Source of the DNA: Methanobacteriota archaeon
GTDB lineage: Archaea; Thermoplasmatota; Poseidoniia; Poseidoniales; Thalassarchaeaceae
Length of the DNA stretch: 35,873 nt
Assembly: GCA_002730095.1 (NCBI GenBank)
Contig: PBZE01000022.1
Span: 1-35,873, forward strand
Direction: 5' to 3'
The position numbers were made by a program, and so were the translations under genes. Under the pieces are notes generated by a model. It ran no database searches, had not been told where the DNA came from, and saw nothing but the letters and a program-made list of their open reading frames with translations. Below are positions 1-9,738 of this stretch, one piece after another; the stretch's first letter is position 1; the number at the start of each line of letters is the position of its first letter.

Positions 1-1359
1 ATCGGAAGAGAGATCGAGTTTATTCTCAGTTCCCTCAATTCTGAACTGTATCCAACCAGATACCGGAACAACTCCTTCGGGAATTATCTCGAGTGGGATC
101 ACTGTATCCTCTCCGACTGTGTAAATCACTTCATTTGGCCACTGCGACATCTCCACTCCCTCATCCCACTCTGAGATACTGTATGACCCGTTTATCCCCG
201 GGAATGCTAGAATTAGAACCATGGCAATCACAGTAACAAATTGGTTGCGTGAGATGTCATCGAGACCGGATGACTCATCCACGACAAAGGGGTCCAATAT
301 TGGAGTTGGACTAAATCTTCTCCAGACCGCTATTGTCGCAATTACGAGCCAGGGGAACCATGGATCGGTGGCGAAAACCAGAATCATGAAAACTAGGGTG
401 GATGCGAAAATGACGGTTTGCTTATCATCAGATAGAAGGTTATCAGGACCTAGGATCGAGTGAAGAAGATGATCTCCGGGAAATCCGGGTATTGGAAGCA
501 TCATAATCCATGAAACCGTACATAGTCCAAGGCCAGCAATCGCTAATGGGTCCAGCCATTGTAATTTTATCTCGAGAGATTCAACGATTCCTAAGGATTC
601 CAGCACCCCGATAATTACATTTCCACTGAATGCCAGAGGGGGAGACTCAAGATTAGGAGGTTGGGTGGAGGTAGATGATAATCCTAAAATTGTGAGGAAT
701 ATTCCTGAGATTAGCATTACCAACGGAGAGGAAATCTCAATCATTCCTAGAGCCTTTCTATCCGGTATTGGAACTTGATCGGAACGTCTCTGTGAGATAA
801 ATCCGGCTAGTCCAAATGGCCAAATAGGCTCTGAGATGGGAAAGGCAAGGGGAGATAGATGACCTATGGAGACCCCATAGCTTCCAGCCACCCTCCTCCT
901 GACTTCACTTGCTAGGAGGACAGTGAGTATCAGAGGTATGGAGAATCGGGAGCAGGCTTCAGCTATCAGAGGTGTACTGAACTCCATACTGGGATCATTC
1001 CTAAGAATCAGACCAGATCCTGCTACGGTCATGAAAGAAAACATCGTTATCCAGATTATCGCCTGTTGCCACCTCGGCATAACGAATACATCATTCGGAA
1101 GGTTTGTGACGCTGAGGACGGGGGGATTTCCCTTATCCAGAAGTCCGATCATCCCGAGCTTCTCAAGATGTTCATTCATCTGAAGCAGACTTTCGCTTTC
1201 TGAGGCCCCCCCTATGCCGTTTACCCTCCAAGAAAACTCTCCTGGCTCGGAGTCACCAAGTATGAAATATCTCGATGATATTACCTGAATTAGGTCCCTC
1301 TTACTCCAAGTCTCGACATCGATTTCGAGCCTTTCACGCACCGGCTCAGGAGTAGTCAT
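1..1359 (-). CDS. M50 (site-2 protease)-like membrane protein, catalytic motif lost, 3' end outside window
   Basis: Reading the minus strand from the ATG at 1359 gives 453 codons without a stop to the window edge, so the C-terminus is missing. The order of elements follows archaeal/chloroplast site-2 proteases: a soluble N-terminal region (about 1-95), then hydrophobic helices, then a segment resembling the HExGHxxAAxxxGV...P..FGxFG...P...RKAL stretch of the family. Here it reads SEVRRRVAGSYGVSIGH at 151-167, then WPFGLAGF and PIPDRKALGMIEISSPL. The HExxH metal site is absent. The later LPxxxLDGG-like stretch reads LPIPGFPGDHLLHS (288-301), keeping one Asp. About 420 residues on, an extracytoplasmic-looking domain begins. 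It lies 53 nt after atpD, same strand, so it may be cotranscribed with the ATP synthase. The family call rests on the pattern around the lost motif; the loss of activity is inferred. Confidence 0.6.
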   Translation of the reverse strand, partial: MTTPEPVRERLEIDVETWSKRDLIQVISSRYFILGDSEPGEFSWRVNGIGGASESESLLQMNEHLEKLGMIGLLDKGNPPVLSVTNLPNDVFVMPRWQQAIIWITMFSFMTVAGSGLILRNDPSMEFSTPLIAEACSRFSIPLILTVLLASEVRRRVAGSYGVSIGHLSPLAFPISEPIWPFGLAGFISQRRSDQVPIPDRKALGMIEISSPLVMLISGIFLTILGLSSTSTQPPNLESPPLAFSGNVIIGVLESLGIVESLEIKLQWLDPLAIAGLGLCTVSWIMMLPIPGFPGDHLLHSILGPDNLLSDDKQTVIFASTLVFMILVFATDPWFPWLVIATIAVWRRFSPTPILDPFVVDESSGLDDISRNQFVTVIAMVLILAFPGINGSYSISEWDEGVEMSQWPNEVIYTVGEDTVIPLEIIPEGVVPVSGWIQFRIEGTENKLDLSSD

Positions 1360-1412
1360 ACACGGTGCAAGAGGAAGTCTGATTTTACCCCTCGCTTCGG
1401 ATGGGCATACTA

Positions 1413-2030
1413 CTACTTGTTCTTGAAGCGCTTGAGTCGGAAAGTTTCCTCCCTCTCCATCTCCTCGAGCCTTAGCTGGATGAAAGTCTGCGCTTCCTTC
1501 ATTTCAGGTATTACCTTGAACTCCAGAGCGTTGACTCTTCTTTTTGTGGCTTCAATCTCTTCCAGAAGCCTCTTGAGAGTGGCCTCCATTTCAGCTGCCT
1601 TGACAACTTTCTCAATTAGAAGGGAGTATGAATCAGCAGCCTCGTCTATGTATGGCGATCCTCCGATAAGTCCCAATCCCCTGTCTTCTGTTGATAGCTT
1701 GAGGTTCTGACCATCCACCTTGGGAACTACGACTCCCATTATATTCCTTCTAGAAACGTTCACTTCAGGCCTCTTTGAAGCTGCAATTGCTGCACTCTTG
1801 ACCGAGAGTCCTCCCTCAATTGAGGAAGCCAAGCTGATTGCCTGGAGTGCGTCCCTGTAAGTACCTACAAGCTCCTCCCTAGCTGATATCATCTCAGAAA
1901 GAAGAGTTCTGAACTCATGAAAAAGTCCGTCCCTCTTCATTTTTAGGAGGTTGTATCCACTACTGGTCTGCTTAATGCGGCGCTTTAGATTGATCAACTC
2001 GGACCTTGTTGGCTTGATGTCCAGAGCCAT
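1413..2030 (-). CDS. atpD: A-type ATP synthase subunit D (central stalk)
   Basis: Subunit D is part of the rotating central stalk linking the catalytic A3B3 head to the membrane ring. The 205-residue protein has the expected size and two long helical, coiled-coil-prone ends (about 10-60 and 140-200), with the family's N-terminal pattern PTRSELINLKRRI. ATG at 2030 follows a GAGGTAATAGC ribosome site and lies 15 nt after the atpB stop, so it is translated as part of the operon. It is the last ATP synthase gene here; no subunit G gene is seen. The call is secure from sequence and position. Confidence 0.95.
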   Translation of the reverse strand: MALDIKPTRSELINLKRRIKQTSSGYNLLKMKRDGLFHEFRTLLSEMISAREELVGTYRDALQAISLASSIEGGLSVKSAAIAASKRPEVNVSRRNIMGVVVPKVDGQNLKLSTEDRGLGLIGGSPYIDEAADSYSLLIEKVVKAAEMEATLKRLLEEIEATKRRVNALEFKVIPEMKEAQTFIQLRLEEMEREETFRLKRFKNK

Positions 2031-2045
2031 GCTATTACCTCAGAT

Positions 2046-3443
2046 TCACTCCTCTTCACTAGATGATCTCTCGGTGGGATGGTACTTGTCAATCCACTTC
2101 TGATCTAGTCTTACGAGATACTTCGTATCTATGTTCGAAAGGAGCTTCCAAGCCAAATCCAACGTACCTTCGCTAATCGACCTATCCTCGTCTCTACTCT
2201 GCCTTAGGAACTGATCCTCAAAGATATCTGCAAACTTGAGGAGCTGTAGGTCACGCTCATTTAGTGCATCCTCACCAACAATGGCCACTAGCCCTCTGAG
2301 CTCCCTTCCCTGGGCATAAGCTGCGTATAGCTGATCAGAGACTGATTTGTGGTCCTCTCTTGTCTTGCCGTCTCCGATTCCAGCATTCATGAGCCTGCTT
2401 AGAGATGGCAGTACATTGATTGGCGGATAAATTCCCTTTTGATGGAGTTCTCTGGAAATCACGATCTGTCCCTCTGTGATATACCCTGATAGGTCAGGGA
2501 TGGGGTGTGTTATGTCGTCCCCAGGCATAGTCAGGATAGGGAACTGTGTGATTGAACCCTTCTTACCCTTCACAAGACCTGCTCTCTCGTATAGCATTGC
2601 AAGATCGGTGTACATGTATCCGGGATATCCCCTCCTACCAGGGACTTCTTCTCTAGCGGCGCCGATTTGCCTTAGCGACTCGCAGTAGTTTGTCATGTCG
2701 GTGTAAATGACCAGTACGTGATAGTCGTGCTCGAAAGCAAGATACTCAGCTGCGGTAAGGGCTAGACGGGGAGTAATCAGGCGCTCGACTGCTGGGTCAT
2801 CTGCCAGATTAACGAATAGCGCGGAATTCTCCAACGCTCCTGTCCTCTCCAAATCGTGTACGAAGAAGTTGTACTCCTCTGCTGTAATTCCCATAGCACA
2901 GAAAACTACGACGAAGTCATCATCGCTGCCCACTAATTTGGCCTGTCGCGCGATTTGCAGTGCGATGTCATTGTGCGGAAGTCCACTGGCACTGAAAATC
3001 GGTAGCTTCTGGCCTCTCACCAGTGAGGTACAGGCATCGATTGCAGATATCCCGGTCTGAATGAAAGATTCAGGGCTCTGTCTTGAGTAGGGATTTATCG
3101 CTGCCCCAATGATGTCTGCCATTTCATCGGCGACAATATCTGGCCCCCCATCTCGAGGACGTCCGGCCCCATCTAGGATCCTGCCGATGAGTCCTTTGCT
3201 AACAGGGAGCTTGAAAACGTCCCCAAGGAACTTGACTCCAGTCTGCCTGTCGACAGATGCGGTACCCTCGAAGACCTGAACGATTACTTGCTCGTCAGAA
3301 GTGTCGAGAACTTGCCCATTCTTGATGGAACCATCGCTTAACATGAGCTGCACGATTTCTCCGTATGATACTGGCTCGGTCTTATTCAGGAAAACCAATG
3401 GTCCCTTAACGTCTGTAATGGTTCTATACTCTTTTCCACTCAT
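2046..3443 (-). CDS. atpB: A-type ATP synthase subunit B (non-catalytic)
   Basis: Subunit B alternates with subunit A in the hexameric head and contributes the non-catalytic nucleotide sites, lacking a true P-loop. The 465-residue protein shows the family's [17 protein letters not shown] and [11 protein letters not shown] stretches, with [13 protein letters not shown] after them, all typical of B. I place the start at the ATG at 3443, preceded at good spacing by AGAGGTGA. A longer reading from a TTG at 3458 overlaps the atpA stop and the ribosome site and is unlikely. The atpA-atpB gap is 11 nt, which fits tight translational coupling of the two head subunits. Confidence 0.97.
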   Translation of the reverse strand: MSGKEYRTITDVKGPLVFLNKTEPVSYGEIVQLMLSDGSIKNGQVLDTSDEQVIVQVFEGTASVDRQTGVKFLGDVFKLPVSKGLIGRILDGAGRPRDGGPDIVADEMADIIGAAINPYSRQSPESFIQTGISAIDACTSLVRGQKLPIFSASGLPHNDIALQIARQAKLVGSDDDFVVVFCAMGITAEEYNFFVHDLERTGALENSALFVNLADDPAVERLITPRLALTAAEYLAFEHDYHVLVIYTDMTNYCESLRQIGAAREEVPGRRGYPGYMYTDLAMLYERAGLVKGKKGSITQFPILTMPGDDITHPIPDLSGYITEGQIVISRELHQKGIYPPINVLPSLSRLMNAGIGDGKTREDHKSVSDQLYAAYAQGRELRGLVAIVGEDALNERDLQLLKFADIFEDQFLRQSRDEDRSISEGTLDLAWKLLSNIDTKYLVRLDQKWIDKYHPTERSSSEEE

Positions 3444-3454
3444 AATATCACCTC

Positions 3455-5197
3455 TCAATTGGCCTCCATACTAGCATCGATCTGCTTATTCATCTCACTA
3501 ACTAAATCACTGATTCTGTCCTCATAGCCCTTCTCGAACCTTCCCCTCATCAGGTCTGTCCTTGCAGGGACGTTGACAACGTCCTCAAGCTGCGCACCGC
3601 CTGCAATTGCTTTCTTTGCCTCTTCTTGGAACGAAAGTATGGCCTTGGCCATGTGATACTGTAAGTCTAGATCGCTGAATGTGTCGACATCATGGAATGC
3701 ATTCTGCTGCAGGAAGAACTCCCTGATCATTCTAGCGACCTCGAGCGTGAGTTGCTGATCTACAGGAAGGGCGTCTGAACCCACCAGTTGTACAATTTCC
3801 TGAAGCTCCGACTCTATTTGCAGTAGTGTGCTGATTTCAGTCCTAACCTCTGGGAAGTCGGGAGCGATATTGTCCCTGTACCATTGATCTAGGGCTTGTG
3901 GGTATAGGCTGTACGAATTTAGCCAATTTATTGCTGGGAAATGCCTCTGCCTGGCAAGACCAGCATCGAGACCCCAGAATACCTTAACAATCCTGAGAGT
4001 TCCCTGACTTACCGGCTCTGAAATATCTCCACCGGGGGGAGAAACAGCTCCAATCACTGATACTGAACCATCGGATCCCGCCAGAGTCTGTACCCTGCCA
4101 GCTCTCTCGTAGAATTCAGCTAGCCTGCTAGATAGGTAAGCTGGATAGCCCTCTTCCCCTGGCATTTCCTCAAGCCTCGAGGAGATTTCCCTCATAGCCT
4201 CGGCCCACCTGCTGGTCGAGTCGGCCATTAGAGCTACGTTGTAACCCATGTCCCTGAAGTACTCAGCTATGGTGATTCCAGTGTACACTGACGCCTCTCT
4301 GGCAGCTACTGGCATGTTGGATGTATTCGCAATCATCACAGTTCTATTCATCAGAGGCTTGTTCGTGTTTGGATCAATAAGATGAGGGAACTCATCTAGA
4401 ACCTCCGTCATCTCATTGCCTCTTTCACCGCATCCAATGTAAACAACAATTTGTGCGTCGGACCATTTGGCTAGTTGCTGCTGTGTTACAGTCTTCCCTG
4501 ATCCGAATGGCCCGGGGATTCCTGCGGTGCCGCCCTTGGCCAATGGGAATAGGAAATCTAGTATCCTTTGACCTGTGATTAGGGGAACATCAGGAGCATA
4601 CTTCTGAACGAAAGGTCTTGGATGACGTACTGGCCACTCTTGCATCATTGCAATCTCAGTGCCATCGTCTAATTCGCATACGGTCTCTGTGATGTTGAAC
4701 GACCCGGACTTAATGCTCTTCACCTTACCACTCACATTTGGAGGTACCATGACTCGATGCTCGATGGTTTCAGTCTCCTGAACCTTTCCAATTACATGGC
4801 CAGAACTTATCTCATCCCCCTTCTTGACTACTGCGTTGAAATCCCACTTTCTTTCAAGATCCAAACCATCGGCATCAACACCACGGGTGATGAAAACCCC
4901 CATGGTCTCTTCTAACTTAGGTAGGGGACGCTGGATACCATCATAGATTTGTGTCAGCAATCCCGGCCCGAGTTGTACCGAAAGAGTCTGGCCAGTTCTG
5001 ATTACTGGCTCCCCGGGCTTAATTCCCGAGGTCTCCTCATACACCTGAATTACAGACTGGTCACCATGCAACTCGATCACTTCGCCCATTAGCCCCTCAT
5101 CGCCAACCCTGACGACTTCATACATTCTTGGCGATATTCCTACTGCTGTCACAACTGGTCCGGAAATCCGGTAGATTACTCCATTTTCTTTACTCAT
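3455..5197 (-). CDS. atpA: A-type ATP synthase subunit A (catalytic)
   Basis: This is the catalytic subunit that makes or hydrolyses ATP in the A3B3 head. The 580-residue length is normal for the family. The Walker A loop GPFGSGKT is at 229-236. The non-homologous insertion typical of A/V-type A subunits precedes it (about 115-190), and the catalytic-region stretch [15 protein letters not shown] follows it. [19 protein letters not shown] and [16 protein letters not shown] are also present. No intein interrupts the P-loop, a common insertion site in archaeal atpA. The ATG at 5197 is preceded by GGAAGTGA. It sits between atpF and atpB in the standard archaeal order. Confidence 0.98.
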   Translation of the reverse strand: MSKENGVIYRISGPVVTAVGISPRMYEVVRVGDEGLMGEVIELHGDQSVIQVYEETSGIKPGEPVIRTGQTLSVQLGPGLLTQIYDGIQRPLPKLEETMGVFITRGVDADGLDLERKWDFNAVVKKGDEISSGHVIGKVQETETIEHRVMVPPNVSGKVKSIKSGSFNITETVCELDDGTEIAMMQEWPVRHPRPFVQKYAPDVPLITGQRILDFLFPLAKGGTAGIPGPFGSGKTVTQQQLAKWSDAQIVVYIGCGERGNEMTEVLDEFPHLIDPNTNKPLMNRTVMIANTSNMPVAAREASVYTGITIAEYFRDMGYNVALMADSTSRWAEAMREISSRLEEMPGEEGYPAYLSSRLAEFYERAGRVQTLAGSDGSVSVIGAVSPPGGDISEPVSQGTLRIVKVFWGLDAGLARQRHFPAINWLNSYSLYPQALDQWYRDNIAPDFPEVRTEISTLLQIESELQEIVQLVGSDALPVDQQLTLEVARMIREFFLQQNAFHDVDTFSDLDLQYHMAKAILSFQEEAKKAIAGGAQLEDVVNVPARTDLMRGRFEKGYEDRISDLVSEMNKQIDASMEAN

Positions 5198-5220
5198 ATT
5201 TTCACTTCCTGTTTAATTGC

Positions 5221-5520
5221 TTACTTCCAGAGGTCTACGCCTAGAGCAGACTTGATGGACTCACGAAGAGTATTATCTTCTTCTGTCCCTATCCCCAATA
5301 CCGTAGGGGTGACGCTTTCCGTTAGCTGTAAGCGGAGCCTATCGGAAAGCTTGTTGAGATCTTTATTGTCGACCACTACAACCCCGATCTCACTCTGATT
5401 GAGTAGTGATTTGAGCAGTTCTGATAGTTCTTCATCGCTGCTCGGATTATACAGGTTTTTCACACCTGCAAGTTGAAATCCTAATGTGAATTCAAGAGGT
5501 CCCACTACTGCTATCTCCAT
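5221..5520 (-). CDS. atpF: A-type ATP synthase subunit F (central stalk)
   Basis: A 99-residue protein of the size and Rossmann-like pattern of subunit F, which binds subunit D in the central stalk and influences catalysis. It begins MEIAVVGPLEFTLGFQLAGV, matching the family start in which a Gly-Phe-Leu-Ala-Gly-like stretch follows the first strand, and has the hydrophobic strand GVVVVDN at about 46-52. The ATG at 5520 is preceded by GAGGTGA, which overlaps the end of atpC. Position between atpC and atpA supports the call. Confidence 0.93.
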   Translation of the reverse strand: MEIAVVGPLEFTLGFQLAGVKNLYNPSSDEELSELLKSLLNQSEIGVVVVDNKDLNKLSDRLRLQLTESVTPTVLGIGTEEDNTLRESIKSALGVDLWK

Positions 5521-5529
5521 TTTTTCACC

Positions 5530-6582
5530 TCAATAGTCCATGTGGGCCTCAATAACGTCATCTGGCAGGCCTACCGCCTTTCCTCTAACGAGAAGCCTGA
5601 GATTGCGAACTTCGAGTGCTTTGCACTCGATATAATGAATAACTGGGAAAGGAGAAATCGGGCTCAAATGAGAGAATTTCTTCAGCAGAGAGTGCCTCTG
5701 ATGTGATAGAAGCTCAGCATACGGGTCCAAGGTTCCTTGACTGGAAGATTTGCTCATAGCCTCATCGAAACCAGAATCATCGAACGAGCTACTCCTGCCC
5801 AAGGCCTCGATTAAATCGGAGTCGTTCATAGCTAGACATGCCTGCTTCATCACACTAGAGTCTATCCTACCTCCGGGAATCACTATGGAGGAGCGTTTTT
5901 CCTGAGAGGTCTCGAGTCTGATTGCCCGAAGTTGATTGATTATATTCCTGTGATCTATTTCCATCCTTAGATATCTAAGTAGTCGTGGTTCACCTTTGCC
6001 TGATTTTACTGCCTTAATTGCATCCGAGAAATACTGCATATCCAGAGAGTTTTCCATTTCTTCCAAAGTGAGGTCGCCCTCTAACTTGGAGAGGGTCCTC
6101 CCCCAAGGAGTTCCCGACATTGCTTCGACGGCCTCCTGAAGTCCCTCGGTAGATCTAACGATTGCTAGCCATGGAGAATTTCTTGAGTTCTCCGGAGGTA
6201 GGATTTGGTCCTCTATCATCTCATCGGAGGCCCCGCCATTAATTGCCCTAAGTACGGTTTTGGCCTTCTCATAATCGAATCTCTCAACGTATATCGCGAC
6301 GAGAGAGCGAAGATGTCCGTGACAGAATCCCATTACTTGGTGTATGTCATTGTCCATATTGTGGAATAATGCAGCTTCAACAGCATCTGCCCCTGACATC
6401 CTTGATGCATACAAGTCCATTTCCGCCCTGTATCCTAATTCGCCGATACTTGCACCGATGGAATCTGGGCCCTGTTGGAGAAGCTGGCGCATTCTAGTTG
6501 AATCTATGAGCGATGCCTTTCGTGCCTTTGCTCTTGCTGAGGCATTATAGACATTCGAACGCCCATAGCTCACACTAGACAC
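5530..6582 (-). CDS. atpC: A-type ATP synthase subunit C
   Basis: Subunit C is the funnel-like adaptor that seats the central stalk on the membrane ring. The protein is almost all helical, with YGRSNVYNASARAKARK at the N-terminus and paired repeats of helices typical of the family. An ATG at 6642 would give 370 residues but would overlap atpE by about 50 nt. A GTG at 6582 lies just after AGAGGTGA and immediately downstream of the atpE stop, giving 350 residues, the usual length. I therefore use the GTG start. The gene ends 9 nt before the atpF start. Confidence 0.92.
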   Translation of the reverse strand: MSSVSYGRSNVYNASARAKARKASLIDSTRMRQLLQQGPDSIGASIGELGYRAEMDLYASRMSGADAVEAALFHNMDNDIHQVMGFCHGHLRSLVAIYVERFDYEKAKTVLRAINGGASDEMIEDQILPPENSRNSPWLAIVRSTEGLQEAVEAMSGTPWGRTLSKLEGDLTLEEMENSLDMQYFSDAIKAVKSGKGEPRLLRYLRMEIDHRNIINQLRAIRLETSQEKRSSIVIPGGRIDSSVMKQACLAMNDSDLIEALGRSSSFDDSGFDEAMSKSSSQGTLDPYAELLSHQRHSLLKKFSHLSPISPFPVIHYIECKALEVRNLRLLVRGKAVGLPDDVIEAHMDY

Positions 6583-6593
6583 ATAATCACCTC

Positions 6594-7151
6594 TTATTCT
6601 CCAAATAGCGCCTTGTTTACTGGACCTAGATTGGCCTTCCATGCATCTTCTAGGAGACTGTCGAACCTGTAGTCCAGGACTACCGAGCCATCTTTGGACT
6701 CAAGGACGAAACCGCCCAGTCCATCTATATCGTCTCCCATTGAGAAATCGGAAGAAGACAGTGATTTTCTATCAATGCTTACAGGCCTCATTATCATATC
6801 TGAATTGGAGGCGCTTGCTTCCTTGACTAATCCCTGCAGAATCTTGTTCCTTCCTTCTAAGTCAGGAGAGGATACCCTCTGCTTTACTGACTCCCAAGTA
6901 AGATCTAGTTCCTCTCGTCGAGCGACGAGGGCCCTCTTTTGATTGGCCTGCCTTGCTGCGGCGACGACCTCGATGGAAATCTGCTTGCTGTCCTTGGACG
7001 CACGTGCCACGACATCTGCAGCGGCATTTGCCGCCTGGCTCATGGCATCGTTCTGGATCCTCTCGGCCTCTGCCTTGGCATTATCGATAATCGATTTTGC
7101 TTCGGCTTCAGCTTGCATGCTGATCTCCTTGGATAGAGCTTCTAGTGACAT
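6594..7151 (-). CDS. atpE: A-type ATP synthase subunit E (peripheral stalk)
   Basis: A 185-residue protein with a long, Ala/Glu/Lys-rich helical N-terminal half (about 1-95) and a compact C-terminal domain, as in subunit E, which pairs with subunit H to make the peripheral stalk tethering the head. The N-terminal segment MSLEALSKEISMQAEAEAKS is characteristic. The ATG at 7151 follows GAGGTAATGAA. It sits between the ring subunit and subunit C as in other archaea. Confidence 0.93.
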   Translation of the reverse strand: MSLEALSKEISMQAEAEAKSIIDNAKAEAERIQNDAMSQAANAAADVVARASKDSKQISIEVVAAARQANQKRALVARREELDLTWESVKQRVSSPDLEGRNKILQGLVKEASASNSDMIMRPVSIDRKSLSSSDFSMGDDIDGLGGFVLESKDGSVVLDYRFDSLLEDAWKANLGPVNKALFGE

Positions 7152-7191
7152 TTCATTACCTCAAATTTACACTTCTGGTCCTTTGTTCCGC

Positions 7192-7506
7192 TTAGAGCAG
7201 GAACAGTGCTAGGAAACCGAAAAGTACGATTGTCTCTGGTAGAGCAGTAAAGATCAGTCCACTTACGAACTTGCTAGAGTCTTCGGATATCATCCCAACA
7301 GCTGCGGCTCCGATTGGCCCCTGGCTCATTCCAGTTCCGATACCACATAGACCTAGGGCTAGTCCTGCTCCTAGCTTCTGTGCATCCCAGTGTGCTGCGG
7401 CTGTTGCTGTGTCTCCCTCTTGCGCTGCTACCACGGATGCTATCATTGCAAACGAGGTCATCACCATAAGAGCGCTCATTCCTTTCATCATGTTTCTTCT
7501 GTTCAT
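7192..7506 (-). CDS. atpK: A-type ATP synthase subunit K (c-ring proteolipid) with N-terminal presequence
   Basis: This encodes the rotor-ring subunit that carries H+ or Na+ through the membrane. Two transmembrane helices are visible: GAGLALGLCGIGTG with the turn after SQGPIGAAAVGMI (about 47-75), and FVSGLIFTALPETIVLFGF (about 81-99). The ion-binding Glu lies in LPETIV. It is a single-hairpin (two-helix) type, not a fused four-helix type. Ahead of the hairpin is a signal-peptide-like stretch: basic MNRRNMMKG, a hydrophobic core and VVAAQE, suggesting cleavage to a mature protein of about 75 residues. GGAGG lies 8-9 nt before the ATG. A Gln in the first helix (SQG) might bear on ion specificity, but I cannot decide Na+ versus H+ from this. 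Confidence 0.95.
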   Translation of the reverse strand: MNRRNMMKGMSALMVMTSFAMIASVVAAQEGDTATAAAHWDAQKLGAGLALGLCGIGTGMSQGPIGAAAVGMISEDSSKFVSGLIFTALPETIVLFGFLALFLL

Positions 7507-7553
7507 TTTTTTTCCTCCTTATTTTCAAGCTAATGCTTGGAATCTGATGTGAT

Positions 7554-9719
7554 CTATTCTACCTCCACGTATCTAGACTTCAGGCCAAATGGCTTGAACT
7601 CCTCACCGCTAGAATCGTAATACTGCCTCATCCACTCTACAAAGTGTAGCCTTGCCGCATGGATGTTTGGACTGAAGACACCAAGTATCCACGCGAATGC
7701 TTGGACTGCAAGCCATCCGATGAGAAGAAGTGGGATTGAGACAAAGTCCATGGCCGATGCATTTGCGATATCCTCGATTATGTGTGCCAGGGGCTCGAAT
7801 AGCTTCTCATTGCCTGTCTCTGCAATCTTGACTCCCACTATTCCAACTGCGAACAGTCTGACGTATGAAATTACTGTAGGCATCATTCCAACTGCCTCGA
7901 TGGGAGCAAGCCCCACGTTAATGGGGAATGGGACTCCGTGATACTTGTAGAGTGTCCACATAAGCAAGACAATGGAGACCAGAACGATTGCTGCGCCTGG
8001 AATCATCAATGCTTCGGCCTCTTCGGCACCAAGCCACCCTTGGTTGTCGCCTAGGAATCCATATGCAAACATCCAACCGCCGACAAGTAGGGCCATCCAA
8101 GTCCCCTTCTCGAAGAAGGCACACACAAGTCCGACTCCACCATGCCCATTCCCATACAGGAGAATATCCCTGAATCCAATTGCCAATCCCATAAGGATGT
8201 GGAAGAATCCGACGTAGATTGTAAGTACGATAAGATCCTCTAGGTGAGTTCCTACTCTGTGGAATGGGAATGACAGTGTGATTCCGTAGCCCAATTCTGC
8301 TGCGGGGCCGTATCCGTGATCTAGATCAAAGGGGTATAGATTAGCTAGGAATGCCACCGGAGAAAGGTTTTCAGAATACATGTAATGTCCTGCTGAGTCC
8401 TTCATGTAGCTACCATCTGCATAAGTGAGCTTGTCGTAAAGGAAAATCTCCCAACCAGCAAACTCTGCGTAAATATAACCAAAAATTAGGGTGCCTAATC
8501 CTATGTAGACCAAGAACTTCCCACCTAGCTTTAGCATGTCATTAGTGGCAGAGTTCCTGATTACCATCCATCCGACTCCCATTGTAATCAGCCCGTATGC
8601 CATATCTCCCAGCATCATACCAAAGAACAGCGGATAAGTGAACATCATGAAAATTGTTGGATCGACTCTCCCATAAGCAGGCCTACCGACTGCATCGGTA
8701 AGTAGCTCCATTGGTTTACTCGTGCTTCTCTCTTGATAGGATATAGGAGGCATCTCTTGATGGTGATGATGATCTGAATGACCGTGCCCTCCCCCACCTG
8801 CAACGAGTTCGAACTTGTCTGACTCAGTGTAAAGGCAGAATGGCTCTAGAGCTTTAGTTACCTCTTCTGACCTCCTCATCTCTATCCATCCGTCAATGAC
8901 GAAGGCGTGATCCGAAACAGCTACCCTGGTTGGTGCCGTGAGTACGTCATGGTCCCTCTCCAAGACTTCCAAGCCACACGCTAGATCCTCCCCATTTTCG
9001 TCTATCCATTCCTCGATAAGGGCTGTGAGCTCGTCTCTCTCGGAAATCAGATCTTGCTTGTGCCCCTTTACCTGTGAGAGTCTTTCAACTGGGGAGCCGA
9101 CTCCATTGGGAAGTGGTATTGACTCGAATCCCGCAGATTCCAATGCCTCGGTAGCCTTGTGAGAATCATTATTCTCGACGAATACGGCCACCATGTTCTG
9201 CTTGCCATTCTTTGAATTGAATATCAATGATGAATCTCCTATGGAGGACGGGCTAATGGGGTCGGATACTGTTCCTACGAATGATGAGAGAGTGTTGTAC
9301 CCGCTTAGAAGCTCTATATCCAGTCCGAGTGAAGCCACCATCTCCAAAGATGACTCTTCTTCCTCGGTGGCTGAAATCTCTGTATCTAGTTCATCAATCC
9401 TAGACTGGGCTTGAAGAAGATTCTCTATCTTGCCGGGAAGTTCGTTGGAAAGACTGTCGCGGACCGATGCAGATGGAACTGCCCTCTCTGGTCCGTTGAA
9501 TTCTATAATTGAGGCCGCTGACCTAGCCTTGACCAAGGCCCTACCAACTTCCTCAGAGCTAGGATCTGGAGAGCCCAGTGAGAATCCGTCCTCTGAACCA
9601 TCGTAATCCAGAATATGTAGGGCATTCAAGTGAGCTAGAGCTTCAATTGCCCCACCTAAGTTATCCTTGGATCCCGCAGCGATGAACCTTCCCATTTGTT
9701 GGGTGTTAACCTGCGACAT
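7554..9719 (-). CDS. atpI: A-type ATP synthase subunit I (membrane stator, a-subunit)
   Basis: Subunit I forms the ion half-channels against the rotor ring and anchors the peripheral stalk. The 721-residue protein has a soluble N-terminal half with long helical arms (about 1-350) and a C-terminal membrane half with about seven or eight helices. The essential channel Arg is in SYVRLFAVGIVG near residue 620. FGMMLGDMAYG and LIVLTIYVGFFHILMG are family signatures. I use the ATG at 9719, preceded by GGAGGGTG; an in-frame upstream start at 9758 would overlap atpH. A striking His-rich run, GGGGHGHSDHHHHQ, lies around residues 308-322, just before the membrane domain. Confidence 0.96.
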   Translation of the reverse strand: MSQVNTQQMGRFIAAGSKDNLGGAIEALAHLNALHILDYDGSEDGFSLGSPDPSSEEVGRALVKARSAASIIEFNGPERAVPSASVRDSLSNELPGKIENLLQAQSRIDELDTEISATEEEESSLEMVASLGLDIELLSGYNTLSSFVGTVSDPISPSSIGDSSLIFNSKNGKQNMVAVFVENNDSHKATEALESAGFESIPLPNGVGSPVERLSQVKGHKQDLISERDELTALIEEWIDENGEDLACGLEVLERDHDVLTAPTRVAVSDHAFVIDGWIEMRRSEEVTKALEPFCLYTESDKFELVAGGGGHGHSDHHHHQEMPPISYQERSTSKPMELLTDAVGRPAYGRVDPTIFMMFTYPLFFGMMLGDMAYGLITMGVGWMVIRNSATNDMLKLGGKFLVYIGLGTLIFGYIYAEFAGWEIFLYDKLTYADGSYMKDSAGHYMYSENLSPVAFLANLYPFDLDHGYGPAAELGYGITLSFPFHRVGTHLEDLIVLTIYVGFFHILMGLAIGFRDILLYGNGHGGVGLVCAFFEKGTWMALLVGGWMFAYGFLGDNQGWLGAEEAEALMIPGAAIVLVSIVLLMWTLYKYHGVPFPINVGLAPIEAVGMMPTVISYVRLFAVGIVGVKIAETGNEKLFEPLAHIIEDIANASAMDFVSIPLLLIGWLAVQAFAWILGVFSPNIHAARLHFVEWMRQYYDSSGEEFKPFGLKSRYVEVE

Positions 9720-9738
9720 ACAAGACACCCTCCAGTGA

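Noticed and set aside
221-1183. Plus-strand ORFs of 80 and 86 codons (221-463, 923-1183)
   Set aside because: They lie opposite a 453-codon open minus-strand frame with clear membrane-protein character, so they are shadows.
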